DNA of 13,896 bases from DASWKG01 sp036396755 (GCA_036396755.1 DASWKG010000063.1:1-13896), one strand, 5' to 3'; positions 1-6,872 are shown, counted from the stretch's first letter. Numbers and translations are program-made. The notes: generated by a model not told the origin, from the letters alone.

Positions 1-1406
1 GCGTATCCGGGCTCGACCTCGACGTGCACGTGGGGGTAGTGGTCGGGGAAGTAGCGGTTCGCCTGCGACGACGCGAGGTCGTTCGCGGCCGCGACCCCGA
101 TCAGGGTGGACCCCGCGGCCACCTCCGTACCGGCGGAGACGCGGGGGCGCGCCATGTGCAGGACCATGACGCGCAGGTCGGGACGCTCCCGCGGCCGGAT
201 GACCACCTTCCAGTCGAGGAACGCGCAGTAGAGCAGGTAGCGCTGGACGGCGACCACCCGCCCGCTCACGGGGGCGAGCACGGCCGAGCCCGACGGCACG
301 ACGACGTCGACGGCGGTCGTGAGCCCCGTGCCGCGGCCGCGGGACGACATCACGAGCGACGGCGATCCGGAGCGGACCGGCGTCATCGGCCGGGCCGCCC
401 CGAAGAGCGACTGGTGATAGCCGTAGCCGACGGTGGCCCGGGACAGCTCGAAGAGCGTGATCGCGCCGTCGACGGCGAAGGGGGCGGACTCACAGGAGCG
501 CCGCGGCCCCCGGCCGGGCCCGCGGTCGCAGGCGTCGCGACCGGGCCCGCCGTCGAGCTCGTCGGGGCCGGGCCCCCCGGACAGGAGGTCGCTTCCGGCC
601 CCGCCAAGGAGGCGGTCGGCTCGTTCGGAGCCGAGCAGCACATCGCTCTCGGGGGAGCCGCTCGCGCCCTCGACCATGGCGAGACGGTCGCGCCCCTCGC
701 CGTCGGCACTCCCCCGGTCCAGATCGACCACCACCGCCCGTCCGAACGACGCGATGTCCTCACCGTCGCCGCCGTCGAGGAGGTCCGAGCCGCCCGCCCC
801 GGACAACGTGTCGTCCCCCGAGCCGCCGAGGAGCCGGTCGTCGCCGGCTCCCCCGGCCAGGTTGTCGTCGCCGCCCAGCCCGCACACCACCCCGGACCCC
901 GCCAGCTGGTCGGCCTCCTGGGTCCCCACCGCGTCGCACGACCGTCCCTGCGCGTCCGCGGTGGCGCCGGCGCGAGCCGGCTGGGGGGCCGGCTGCTCGG
1001 CCGTGGGCTGCCCCGACGCCTCGGCCTGACCGCCGAGCGCCCCCGCCCGGGTCGCCGTGACCGTGACCCGCGCGTCGACCGCGGCCCCCGCCGGCAGGTC
1101 CCCCGCCTCGCAGACGACCGGGCTCTCTCCCGAGCACGCGCCGGTGGAGACGGTTGCCGCGCCGACGACGACCCCGGCCGGCGGGAAGAAGCGGAGCTGC
1201 ACGCCGGGGGCCGCGTCGGGCCCTCGGTTCTCGGCGACGAGGGCGAACACGATGTCGTCTCCCACCCGGGCCACCCGCGGCTCGGCCGAGGCCCCGAGGG
1301 TGAGCTCGTATCCCGCCTCACCGGTCCCGGCGGGCGAAGGAAGCATCGCCACGACGAGAGCCACGACGAGGGCGGAGACGAAGGGCAGGACGCGATGCGG
1401 GCTCAT
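1..1406 (-). CDS. Secreted DUF11 / RTX-repeat / M23-like protein (3' end cut by window edge)
   Basis: The frame is open from ATG 1406 to the left edge (468 codons, no stop), so the C-terminus is missing. Residues 1-30 form a signal peptide: a basic start, a hydrophobic LVVALVVAML core, then a small-residue cleavage region. Residues 33-125 resemble a DUF11 (conserved repeat) beta domain with a Cys91/Cys99 pair. A Pro/Ala/Gln linker (130-150) follows. Residues 160-296 carry RTX-type calcium-binding nonapeptides such as GGAGDDRLLGGSGDDTL, with a spacer containing VVVDLDRGSADG, as in other RTX proteins. Residues 310-468 resemble an M23 (LytM) endopeptidase domain: VVVPSGSAVLAPVSGRVV, LHMARPRVSAGTEVAAG and PHVHVEV. 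The first zinc-ligand His is Thr363, so activity is doubtful. Export is probably through Sec, to the surface or medium. The substrate is unknown. Only a weak purine stretch (GATAGAAG) precedes the ATG. The domain calls come from reading motifs, not from a profile search. Confidence 0.8.
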   Translation of the reverse strand, partial: MSPHRVLPFVSALVVALVVAMLPSPAGTGEAGYELTLGASAEPRVARVGDDIVFALVAENRGPDAAPGVQLRFFPPAGVVVGAATVSTGACSGESPVVCEAGDLPAGAAVDARVTVTATRAGALGGQAEASGQPTAEQPAPQPARAGATADAQGRSCDAVGTQEADQLAGSGVVCGLGGDDNLAGGAGDDRLLGGSGDDTLSGAGGSDLLDGGDGEDIASFGRAVVVDLDRGSADGEGRDRLAMVEGASGSPESDVLLGSERADRLLGGAGSDLLSGGPGPDELDGGPGRDACDRGPGRGPRRSCESAPFAVDGAITLFELSRATVGYGYHQSLFGAARPMTPVRSGSPSLVMSSRGRGTGLTTAVDVVVPSGSAVLAPVSGRVVAVQRYLLYCAFLDWKVVIRPRERPDLRVMVLHMARPRVSAGTEVAAGSTLIGVAAANDLASSQANRYFPDHYPHVHVEVEPGY

Positions 1407-1461
1407 GCCCGGACTTCTATCACGCCGGGAGACGATCCCGACGGAGGTCGCGCCGGCCCGG

Positions 1462-1914
1462 TCAGCTCGACTTCAGGCGCTGGAACTCCTCCGAGAGGGG
1501 CTTGGCCTTCGCGCCGGCGCCGGCCTCGAGCTTCATCTCGACCCCCCGCACGGTGAGCGTGATGCGAGCGCCCATCAGCAGGCGCTTCACCTCGATCGCG
1601 TCGACGTCGGCGATCGGCGCGGAGCTCAGCACGCCCTTCACCTTGCCGCTGACGCCCATGCCCACCGGGTTCGAGATCGAGAACGCGATCAGGCGGCGTG
1701 GGGTGAGGGCCAGCGCCATCGGCGACTCGAGGGCGAAGCCCGCGTGCTCCCCCGCCGCGACGTTGCGGGCCTCCTTCGCGTCACCCAGCGGCAGGTTGCC
1801 CGCCACCGCCTGGGTGTGGCCGCGCGGCTGTGCGACGAGCGCCACCAGCACCTCCTCGCCGGCCTCCAGGTGCTCCTTCGCTCCCTCGGTGATCCACTCC
1901 TCGGCCTTCGCCAT
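1462..1914 (-). CDS. Small conserved-type protein of unknown function, 150 aa
   Basis: This is a soluble 150-aa protein with no signal peptide or membrane segment. The ATG is well supported by AGGAGG six bases upstream (1921-1926). The N-terminal half is acidic and helical (MAKAEEWITEGAKEHLEAGE). The middle has alternating hydrophobic strands (EEVLVALVAQ, MALALTPRRLIAFSI, PIADVDAIEVKR, ARITLTVRG), and the C-terminus is helical (LSEEFQRLKSS). The strand pattern, with 'ALTPRRLI' followed by a short amphipathic strand and a final helix, recalls small bacterial PH-like (YokE-type) domains. That is fold-level resemblance only; I do not recognise a named family and infer no function. It lies 64 bases after coaBC, with a possible promoter in the gap, so it may be transcribed separately. 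Confidence 0.85.
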   Translation of the reverse strand: MAKAEEWITEGAKEHLEAGEEVLVALVAQPRGHTQAVAGNLPLGDAKEARNVAAGEHAGFALESPMALALTPRRLIAFSISNPVGMGVSGKVKGVLSSAPIADVDAIEVKRLLMGARITLTVRGVEMKLEAGAGAKAKPLSEEFQRLKSS

Positions 1915-1944
1915 CGCACGCCTCCTCTCGGTTGGACTCGCCGG

Positions 1945-1950
1945 AGTATG
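1945..1950 (-). promoter_or_regulatory. Possible -10 element upstream of the 150-aa gene
   Basis: The minus strand reads CATACT in the 64-base gap between coaBC and the 150-aa gene, about 30 bases before the ATG. The bases around it (ATACTCCGGCG) closely match those at the stronger mihF promoter candidate (ATACTCCCGGCG). No convincing -35 box is seen 16-18 bases upstream, so this is a weak candidate. Confidence 0.25.
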
Positions 1951-1978
1951 GCGGTAGGAGCCCCCGGAAGCGAGGCGA

Positions 1979-3175
1979 CTAACGAGAGATGAGCTTGGCG
2001 AGGCGATCGACGATCGCCGCGGCCAGCTCGCGCTTGGTCCAGTCGCGCATCGGCTGGTCGTCCCCGGCCCGGGACAGGATCGCGGCCCGGTTCGTCTCGG
2101 CGTCGAAGCCGGTGCCGGGGCGCCCGACCTCGTTCGCGACCAGCAGGTCCAGGTTCTTTCCCTCGAGCTTCGCGCGTCCGGCCGCCTCGACGTCGGAGGT
2201 CTCGGCGGCGAATCCCACCAGCACGCGGTGGCCCCTGCGCTCCCCCAGCTCGCGGAGGATGTCGGCGACGGGCTCGAGGCGAACCTCGGGCGGGCCCGCG
2301 TCCTTCTTCAGCTTCGCCGTGCTCGGGTCGGCGGGCCGGAAGTCGGCCACGGCCGCGGCCATCACCACCGCGTCGGCGTCCTCGGCGACGAGCCCGACCG
2401 CGGCGCGCATCTCCGCGGCGGTCTCCACGCGCACGACCCGGGCGCCGGGCGGGTCCGGAAGGTGCGTCGGCCCGCTCACGAGCGTCACCGCGGCGCCGCG
2501 GGCGGCGGCCTCGGACGCGATCGCGTAGCCCATCCGGCCGCTGGAGCGGTTGCCGACGAAGCGCACGGCGTCGATCGGCTCGTGGGTGGGCCCGGCGGTC
2601 ACCAGCACGTGGCGCCCGGCGAGGTCGCCGGCGCCGACCGCGGCCTCGATGGCGACGACGATCTCCTCGGGCTCCGACATCCGTCCCATCCCCGTGTCGC
2701 CGGCCGCGAGCGGCCCCTCGACGGGCCCCACCAGCGAGACCCCTCGCGCCCGCAGCGTCTCGAGGTTGGTCTGGGTCGCGGGGGCGGCATGCATCCCGGA
2801 GTGCATCGCGGGGGCCACCACGAGCGGCCCCCGGTACTCGAGGAGCGCGGACGAGAGCAGGTCGTCGGCGAGGCCGAGCGCGAGCTTGGCGATGACGTTC
2901 GCCGTCGCCGGGGCGACCACCGCCACGTGGGCCTCGCGGGCCAGCCGCACGTGCAGCACCGACTCGGTCTGCTCGAACAGGCCGGTGTGCACGGGGTTGC
3001 CGGTGAGCGCGGCGAAGGTGTCGGGGCCGATGAAGCGGGTGGCTCCTTCGGTCATCACGACATGGACGTCGGCGCCCCGCTCACGGAGGAGCCTCGCGAG
3101 GGTGGCGGACTTGTAGGCGGCGATGCCCCCGGTGACCCCGAGCAGGACGCTCCGGCCCTGGAGGGGGCTCGCCAT
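1979..3175 (-). CDS. coaBC: CoaBC: bifunctional phosphopantothenoylcysteine decarboxylase / phosphopantothenate-cysteine ligase
   Basis: CoaBC makes 4'-phosphopantetheine in coenzyme A synthesis: the C-terminal CoaB domain joins cysteine to 4'-phosphopantothenate and the N-terminal CoaC flavodomain decarboxylates the product. The 398-aa length is typical. CoaC (about 1-180) has the FMN-site GVTGGIAAYK, catalytic His75 (LHVRLA), PAMHSGM (122-128; many bacteria have PAMN here) and the flap GDTGMGRMSEPEE. The residue aligned with the E. coli flap Cys158 is Ala158; from memory, mycobacterial CoaBC also lacks this Cys. CoaB (about 187-398) has GPTHEPIDAVRFVGNRSSG, AAAVADFRP, Lys289 in KLKK and the FDAETN nucleotide motif. 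The ATG is two bases after the rpoZ stop, and its Shine-Dalgarno GAGGAG lies in the last rpoZ codons, so the two are probably translationally coupled. Confidence 0.97.
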   Translation of the reverse strand: MASPLQGRSVLLGVTGGIAAYKSATLARLLRERGADVHVVMTEGATRFIGPDTFAALTGNPVHTGLFEQTESVLHVRLAREAHVAVVAPATANVIAKLALGLADDLLSSALLEYRGPLVVAPAMHSGMHAAPATQTNLETLRARGVSLVGPVEGPLAAGDTGMGRMSEPEEIVVAIEAAVGAGDLAGRHVLVTAGPTHEPIDAVRFVGNRSSGRMGYAIASEAAARGAAVTLVSGPTHLPDPPGARVVRVETAAEMRAAVGLVAEDADAVVMAAAVADFRPADPSTAKLKKDAGPPEVRLEPVADILRELGERRGHRVLVGFAAETSDVEAAGRAKLEGKNLDLLVANEVGRPGTGFDAETNRAAILSRAGDDQPMRDWTKRELAAAIVDRLAKLISR

Positions 3176-3177
3176 GA

Positions 3178-3426
3178 CTACTCCTCGGGGCTGTCGATCC
3201 GCTCGGACGTGACCTTGCCCTCGGCGATCTCCTGCAGCGAGATGGACAGGGGCTTGGTGCGCAGCCCCCCGGTCTCGACCAGCGGCGGCACGAACTCGCC
3301 CCGGCCCTCGCCCAGCTGGCTGTAGTAGGAGTTGATCTCGCGGGCGCGGCGCGCGGCGAGGATCACGAGGGAGTACTTGGAATCGTCAACCTTGGAGAGC
3401 AGCTCGTCGATGCTTGGCTCGATCAA
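3178..3426 (-). CDS. rpoZ: RNA polymerase omega subunit
   Basis: The small omega subunit helps assemble and stabilise RNA polymerase by binding the beta-prime subunit. The protein is 82 aa. It has the expected N-terminal PSIDELLSKVDDSKYSLVIL, the helix AARRAREIN and the later TKPLSISLQEIAEGKV segment, in which each part matches actinobacterial omega. The start is TTG at 3426: it has a perfect AGGAGG five bases upstream, and the frame before it has no homologous sequence. TTG overlaps the gmk stop as TTGA (4-base overlap), so translation is probably coupled to gmk. The C-terminal codons (SPEE) supply the Shine-Dalgarno for coaBC. The product call is firm; the unusual start is well supported. 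Confidence 0.95.
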   Translation of the reverse strand: MIEPSIDELLSKVDDSKYSLVILAARRAREINSYYSQLGEGRGEFVPPLVETGGLRTKPLSISLQEIAEGKVTSERIDSPEE

Positions 3427-3986
3427 TCGTTCCTCCTGTTCGCGTCGATGATAGCAAGAACCTCCTCCACGGCGCGCTCGATCTCGTCGTTCACGACGAT
3501 GTGGTCGAACCTTGCCGATTCGGACAGCTCCCGGCGAACCTCCGCCAGACGGCGAACGAGCGCCTCTCCGGTCTCGGTCCCCCGGGCCTCCAGGCGCCGG
3601 GCCAGCTCCTCCTCGGACGGCGGCCGGAGGAAGATCAGCACCGCCTCCGGCATCCGCGCCTTCACCGCGGCCGCGCCCTGCACGTCGACCTCGAGCAGGA
3701 CGTCGCGGCCGGCGGCCAGCTCTCGCTCCACCGCCTCGACCGGGGTCCCGTAGCGCGCGCCGAACACCTCGGCCCACTCGAGGAACGCGCCCGCATCGAT
3801 CAGGCGGTCGAACGCATCCGGCGGCACGAACCGGTAGTGGAGGCCGTCGACCTCGCCGGGCCGCGGAGGGCGCGTCGTGGCGGACACCGAGAGCACCAGG
3901 CCGGGCCGATGCTCGAGCGCGGAGCGGACGACGGTCCCCTTCCCGACCCCGGAGGGACCGGAGATGACGAACAGGCCGCCCGTCGT
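3423..3986 (-). CDS. gmk: Guanylate kinase, apparent ACG start
   Basis: Gmk phosphorylates GMP to GDP using ATP. With the start at 3986 the protein is 187 aa, a usual length. Visible motifs are the P-loop GPSGVGKGT (10-18), the GMP-binding SATTRPPRPGE and LHYRF, FLEWAEVFGARYGTP, LLEVDVQG, and the lid arginines after RPPSEEELARRL. The start is the problem. No ATG, GTG or TTG lies in frame before the P-loop; the first canonical codon is GTG 3896, which would remove the ATP site. ACG at 3984-3986 would give a normal N-terminus (TGGLFVISGPSG after the initiator) and sits six bases after a weak AAGTAGG. An in-frame CTG at 3974 is the other non-standard option. A base error in the sequence is also possible. 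It follows the mihF stop by seven bases and overlaps rpoZ by four. Confidence 0.93.
   Translation of the reverse strand, partial: TTGGLFVISGPSGVGKGTVVRSALEHRPGLVLSVSATTRPPRPGEVDGLHYRFVPPDAFDRLIDAGAFLEWAEVFGARYGTPVEAVERELAAGRDVLLEVDVQGAAAVKARMPEAVLIFLRPPSEEELARRLEARGTETGEALVRRLAEVRRELSESARFDHIVVNDEIERAVEEVLAIIDANRRND
3432..3437 (-). promoter_or_regulatory. Ribosome binding site fixing the rpoZ TTG start
   Basis: AGGAGG on the minus strand, five bases before TTG 3426. It lies inside the last codons of gmk and selects TTG over any upstream start in the rpoZ frame. Confidence 0.85.
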
Positions 3987-3993
3987 GGGGGAC

Positions 3994-4305
3994 CTACTTG
4001 GAGAACTCGGAGAGCAGCGCCTCGCGCTGCTTCGACCCGAGGCCGCGGACCCGCCGGCTGGCGGAGATGTCGAGTCGCTCCATGATCTTGCGAGCGCGCA
4101 CCTTCCCCACCCCGGGGAGCGCCTCGAGGACCGCCGACACCTTCATCTTGCCGAGGATGTCGTCGGACGAGCGGTTGATCACGTCGCGGAGGTTGAGCTT
4201 CTCTGCCTTGAGCTGACCCTTGATCTCGGCCCGCTTCTTCCGTGCTTCGGCCGCCTTCGCGAGCGCGTCGCGTCGCTGCTCGGGGGTCAGGGTTGGCAGG
4301 GGCAT
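3994..4305 (-). CDS. mihF: Actinobacterial integration host factor (mIHF-type nucleoid protein)
   Basis: mIHF is a small basic DNA-binding, nucleoid-associated protein unrelated in sequence to enterobacterial IHF; it supports phage integration and chromosome compaction in actinobacteria. The 103-aa product matches it throughout: an N-terminal TLTPEQRRDALAKAAEARKK helix, DDILGKMKVSAVLEALPGVG, then the helix-hairpin-helix-like PGVGKVRARKIM and the basic RRVRGLGSKQREALL. It has no signal peptide. ATG 4305 is chosen because GGGAGG (4314-4319) lies eight bases upstream; a longer frame to 4374 would put coding sequence over the promoter. It is the first gene after the pyr block and has its own promoter candidate. 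Its position just before gmk is a known actinobacterial arrangement and the clearest taxonomic marker here. Confidence 0.95.
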   Translation of the reverse strand: MPLPTLTPEQRRDALAKAAEARKKRAEIKGQLKAEKLNLRDVINRSSDDILGKMKVSAVLEALPGVGKVRARKIMERLDISASRRVRGLGSKQREALLSEFSK

Positions 4306-4344
4306 AGGAGAATCCTCCCTTCGGTGGTGGGCTGGAACGCCGGG

Positions 4345-4374
4345 AGTATACGCACACCGCTCGGAGCCGGGCAA
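4345..4374 (-). promoter_or_regulatory. Sigma-70-type promoter candidate for mihF-gmk-rpoZ-coaBC
   Basis: Minus strand: -35 TTGCCC at 4369-4374 (4 of 6 consensus), an 18-base spacer, and -10 TATACT at 4345-4350 (5 of 6). It lies in the 87-base gap between the pyrF stop and the mihF ATG, and predicts a leader of about 30 bases that contains the mihF Shine-Dalgarno. It would let the mihF block be expressed apart from the pyrimidine genes. I see no terminator in the gap, so read-through from pyrF is also likely. Confidence 0.6.
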
Positions 4375-4392
4375 TGCGTTCCAGCGGTGCGG

Positions 4393-5064
4393 TCACTCGC
4401 CGATCTCCCGCTGCACCAGCCGCGCGGCCTCGGCCGGGTCCGGCGCCTCGGTGATCGGCCGGCCGACGACCAGGTAGTCGGCGCCCGACTCCAGCGCCTC
4501 GGCCGGGGTGAGGACGCGCGCGTGGTCGTTCGCGCCGAGCCCCGACGGCCGGATGCCCGGGACGACGATCACGAGGTCCGCTCCCATCGCCTCGCGGACG
4601 AGCTTCACGTCGTCGCCGGAGACGACGACCCCCGTCGCGCCCGCCTCGGCGGCCTCGAACGCGAGCGAGGCGGGCGATGCCCCGGCCTGCTCGGCGAGGC
4701 TCGACAGCACGGTGATGCCGATCACCGCCGGCGGCTCGACGCCGGCGTCGGACGCGCCCTCGGCCGCCCCCTCGACGGCGGCCCGCACCATGTCCTCGCC
4801 CCCGAGCGCGTGGACGGTGAGCATCGAGGCGCCGAGCCTCCCCGCGTTGCGGGCCGCGCGCGCCACGGTGTTCGGGATGTCGTGGAGCTTGAGGTCGAGG
4901 AAGACGGGCAGGTGCGCGCGAAGGCGACGCACGGCGTCGGGGCCCTCGGCCGTGAACAGCTCCAGACCCACCTTGATCATCCCCGCGATGCCGGCGAGCC
5001 GCTCGGCGAGCGACTCCGCGGCGGCGGCGTCGGAGACGTCAGCCGCTACGATAAGCCGGTTCGT
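4393..5064 (-). CDS. pyrF: Orotidine 5'-phosphate decarboxylase, apparent ACG start
   Basis: PyrF decarboxylates OMP to UMP, the last step of the pathway. With the start at 5064 the protein is 223 aa, the short group I form rather than the longer group II form of mycobacteria. It has Asp9 in IVAADV, Lys31 (IKVGLELF), the catalytic DLKLHD (Asp57, Lys59, Asp62), phosphate-binding VPGIRPSG (Arg172) and GRPIT (Arg202). No ATG, GTG or TTG lies at the N-terminus; the first in frame is ATG 4980, which would delete the first strand and the substrate-binding Asp9. ACG 5062-5064 gives the expected NRLIVAADV after the initiator and lies six bases after GGAGGAG. It then overlaps the end of pyrD by 26 bases. 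A sequencing error that changed ATG to ACG is the main alternative. Confidence 0.93.
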   Translation of the reverse strand, partial: TNRLIVAADVSDAAAAESLAERLAGIAGMIKVGLELFTAEGPDAVRRLRAHLPVFLDLKLHDIPNTVARAARNAGRLGASMLTVHALGGEDMVRAAVEGAAEGASDAGVEPPAVIGITVLSSLAEQAGASPASLAFEAAEAGATGVVVSGDDVKLVREAMGADLVIVVPGIRPSGLGANDHARVLTPAEALESGADYLVVGRPITEAPDPAEAARLVQREIGE

Positions 5065-5998
5065 CGACCTCTCCTCCGGGGGGAACGGCTCGCCCGCGCA
5101 GGTCCGCGGGGCTTCGCAGCCCGCGCTCGGCGAGGAACTCCCCGATCCCGTTCGCGACGTCGATCGTGACGTTCGGGTCGAAGAAGTTCGCGGTCCCGAT
5201 CTCCACCGCCCATGCGCCCGCGAGCAGGAACTCGATCGCGTCGGCCGCCGACCGGATGCCCCCCATCCCGAGGATCGGCACCTCGGGGAACGCCTGCGAG
5301 ACCTGGTAGACGGCGCGGACGGCCACCGGCCGGATCGCGGGGCCCGACAGCCCGCCGGTGACGCCGCCGAGCTTCGGCGTGAACGTGTCGAGGTCGATCG
5401 CCATGCCGAGGAGCGTGTTGATGAGCGACAGGCCGTGCGCGCCCGCGCGGACGCACGCGCCGGCCACCTCGACGATGTCGGTGACGTCGGGCGTGAGCTT
5501 CGCGAACACCGGCAGGCGCGAGAGCCGCGCCACCGCGCCGATGACCTCGCCGGCGGAGTCGGGGTGGCACGCGAACACCTGGTTGCGCCGCTCGACGTTC
5601 GGGCAGGAGATGTTCGCCTCGATCGCGACGACACCCTTCATCTTGTGGACCTCGGCGGCCACCTGCACGTACTCCTCGACCGACTTCCCGGCGATCGAGA
5701 CGATGACCGGCACGCCGACGCGTCCGAGGAACGCGCCCTCCTTGTGCATGAACTCCTTGATGCCGGGGTTCTGCAGGCCGATCGAGTTCAGCATCCCCGA
5801 CGGTGTCTCGACCATGCGCGGGGTGGGCATGCCCTTCACTGGGCGCGCGGTCACGCTCTTCGTGACGATGCCGCCCACTTTCCGGATGTCCATCACCTCG
5901 GCGAGCTCGCGGCCCGAGCCGAAGCACCCCGAGGCGCCGAGCACCGGCGTCGGCAGGCGGACGCCGTTGAGGTCGACGGCGAGGGTCACTCCGGCCAC
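5039..5998 (-). CDS. pyrD: Dihydroorotate dehydrogenase, class 1B catalytic subunit
   Basis: This cytoplasmic flavoenzyme oxidises dihydroorotate to orotate and, as a class 1B enzyme, passes electrons through PyrK to NAD+. At 319 aa it has the family's usual length. Class 1 features are visible: PVLGASGCFGSGRE near the N-terminus, TKSVT, the active-site NISCPNV with catalytic base Cys132 (class 2 enzymes use Ser), NTLLGMAID, and C-terminal FMN phosphate motifs GMGGI and GTANFF. There is no N-terminal membrane helix, again unlike class 2. It lies directly after pyrK. GTG 5998 overlaps pyrK by 13 bases; a second GTG at 5989 would give a 4-base GTGA overlap and a protein three residues shorter, and neither has a clear Shine-Dalgarno. 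Confidence 0.95.
   Translation of the reverse strand: MAGVTLAVDLNGVRLPTPVLGASGCFGSGRELAEVMDIRKVGGIVTKSVTARPVKGMPTPRMVETPSGMLNSIGLQNPGIKEFMHKEGAFLGRVGVPVIVSIAGKSVEEYVQVAAEVHKMKGVVAIEANISCPNVERRNQVFACHPDSAGEVIGAVARLSRLPVFAKLTPDVTDIVEVAGACVRAGAHGLSLINTLLGMAIDLDTFTPKLGGVTGGLSGPAIRPVAVRAVYQVSQAFPEVPILGMGGIRSAADAIEFLLAGAWAVEIGTANFFDPNVTIDVANGIGEFLAERGLRSPADLRGRAVPPGGEVDEPAYRSG
5071..5077 (-). promoter_or_regulatory. Ribosome binding site pointing to the pyrF ACG start
   Basis: GGAGGAG on the minus strand, inside the last codons of pyrD and six bases before ACG 5064. It is one of the strongest Shine-Dalgarno matches in the window, and no ATG, GTG or TTG in the pyrF frame lies within reach of it. 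Confidence 0.7.
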
Positions 5999-6872
5999 GG
6001 CTCACCGCCCACGCCGGCGCCCTCCATCCGGAAGCCGTGCGGCGGCGTCTGCGTCGAGACGGTCGGGCCGCGGAACCACTTCTCCCACCAGATGCGGCCG
6101 CCGTTGAACACCGGGCCCTCGACGCACGCGCGCAGGTTGTCCCACGAGGTGCCGTCGCGGCGGATCACCGGCACCACGCAGGTCCAGCAGATGCCCATCC
6201 CACACGCCATCAGCTCCTCGACCGCCACCTGCGAGGGGATGCCGTTCGCGATGCAGTACTCGGCGACCGCGCGGAGCATCGGGTTCGGTCCGCACGCGTA
6301 GACGACCTGGGTGTGCGCGCGCGAGACCATGCCCGGCAACACGTCGGTGACGACACCGCGGTCGCCGAGGCTGCCGTCCTCGGTGCAGATCGAGATCGAC
6401 ACAGAGAGGCGCTTGCCCTCGACCGGCTTGTAGAGGCGCTGCTGGTCGCGCGCGCCGACGATCATGTCGACGCGCTTGCCGCGCGACGCCAGCTCCTTCG
6501 CGAGGAAGTACATCGGCGCCGCGCCGTAGCCGCCGCCGATGAGGAGGCAGTTCGTGAGGTCGCGCGGGTACGGGAACGGGCGGCCCAGCGGGCCGACCAC
6601 GTCGAGGAAGTCGTGCGGGCGGGCCTCGGCGAGCCACTGCGTGCCGGGGCCGACCGAGTAGAAGGCGAGCTCGAGCGTGCCGGCCCAGCCGCCGCGGCGC
6701 GAGGCGTCGGCGATCGAGAACGGCCGCCGCAGCATGATCTCGCGTCCCGACGGGACGGCCACCTCCACGAACTGGCCGGGACGCGCGTTCTCGGCGATCT
6801 CGGGCGCGACCAGCGTGATCGATTGGTAGATACCGTTCTTGCGAACGCTGAGGACCTCACACTGCTTGCGGA

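Noticed and set aside
160..1000. RTX coding region as a DNA tandem repeat or CRISPR-like array
   Set aside because: The periodicity is at the protein level (nine residues, degenerate). There are no identical direct repeats with unique spacers.
383..1321. Minus-strand frame of about 312 codons inside the secreted protein gene
   Set aside because: It is Ser/Arg/Pro-rich in the wrong frame. The adjacent frame gives the RTX and DUF11 motifs without a break.
1407..1461. Small hairpin CGGGA-TCGTC-TCCCG as a terminator after the 150-aa gene
   Set aside because: The stem is only five base pairs and no T-run follows, so it is not a credible intrinsic terminator.
24..1556. Long plus-strand frame opposite the DUF11-RTX-M23-like gene
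   Set aside because: It has low-complexity Arg/Gly/Pro composition and no domain, while the minus strand gives a signal peptide and three coherent domains.
3427..3777. Longer start for rpoZ reading back through gmk
   Set aside because: The added sequence is out of frame with gmk and Arg/Gly-rich. TTG 3426 has a perfect Shine-Dalgarno and begins at the omega homology.
4306..4374. Longer mihF start giving a 126-aa protein
   Set aside because: It would translate across the promoter candidate and Shine-Dalgarno, and the added residues are not seen in mIHF proteins.
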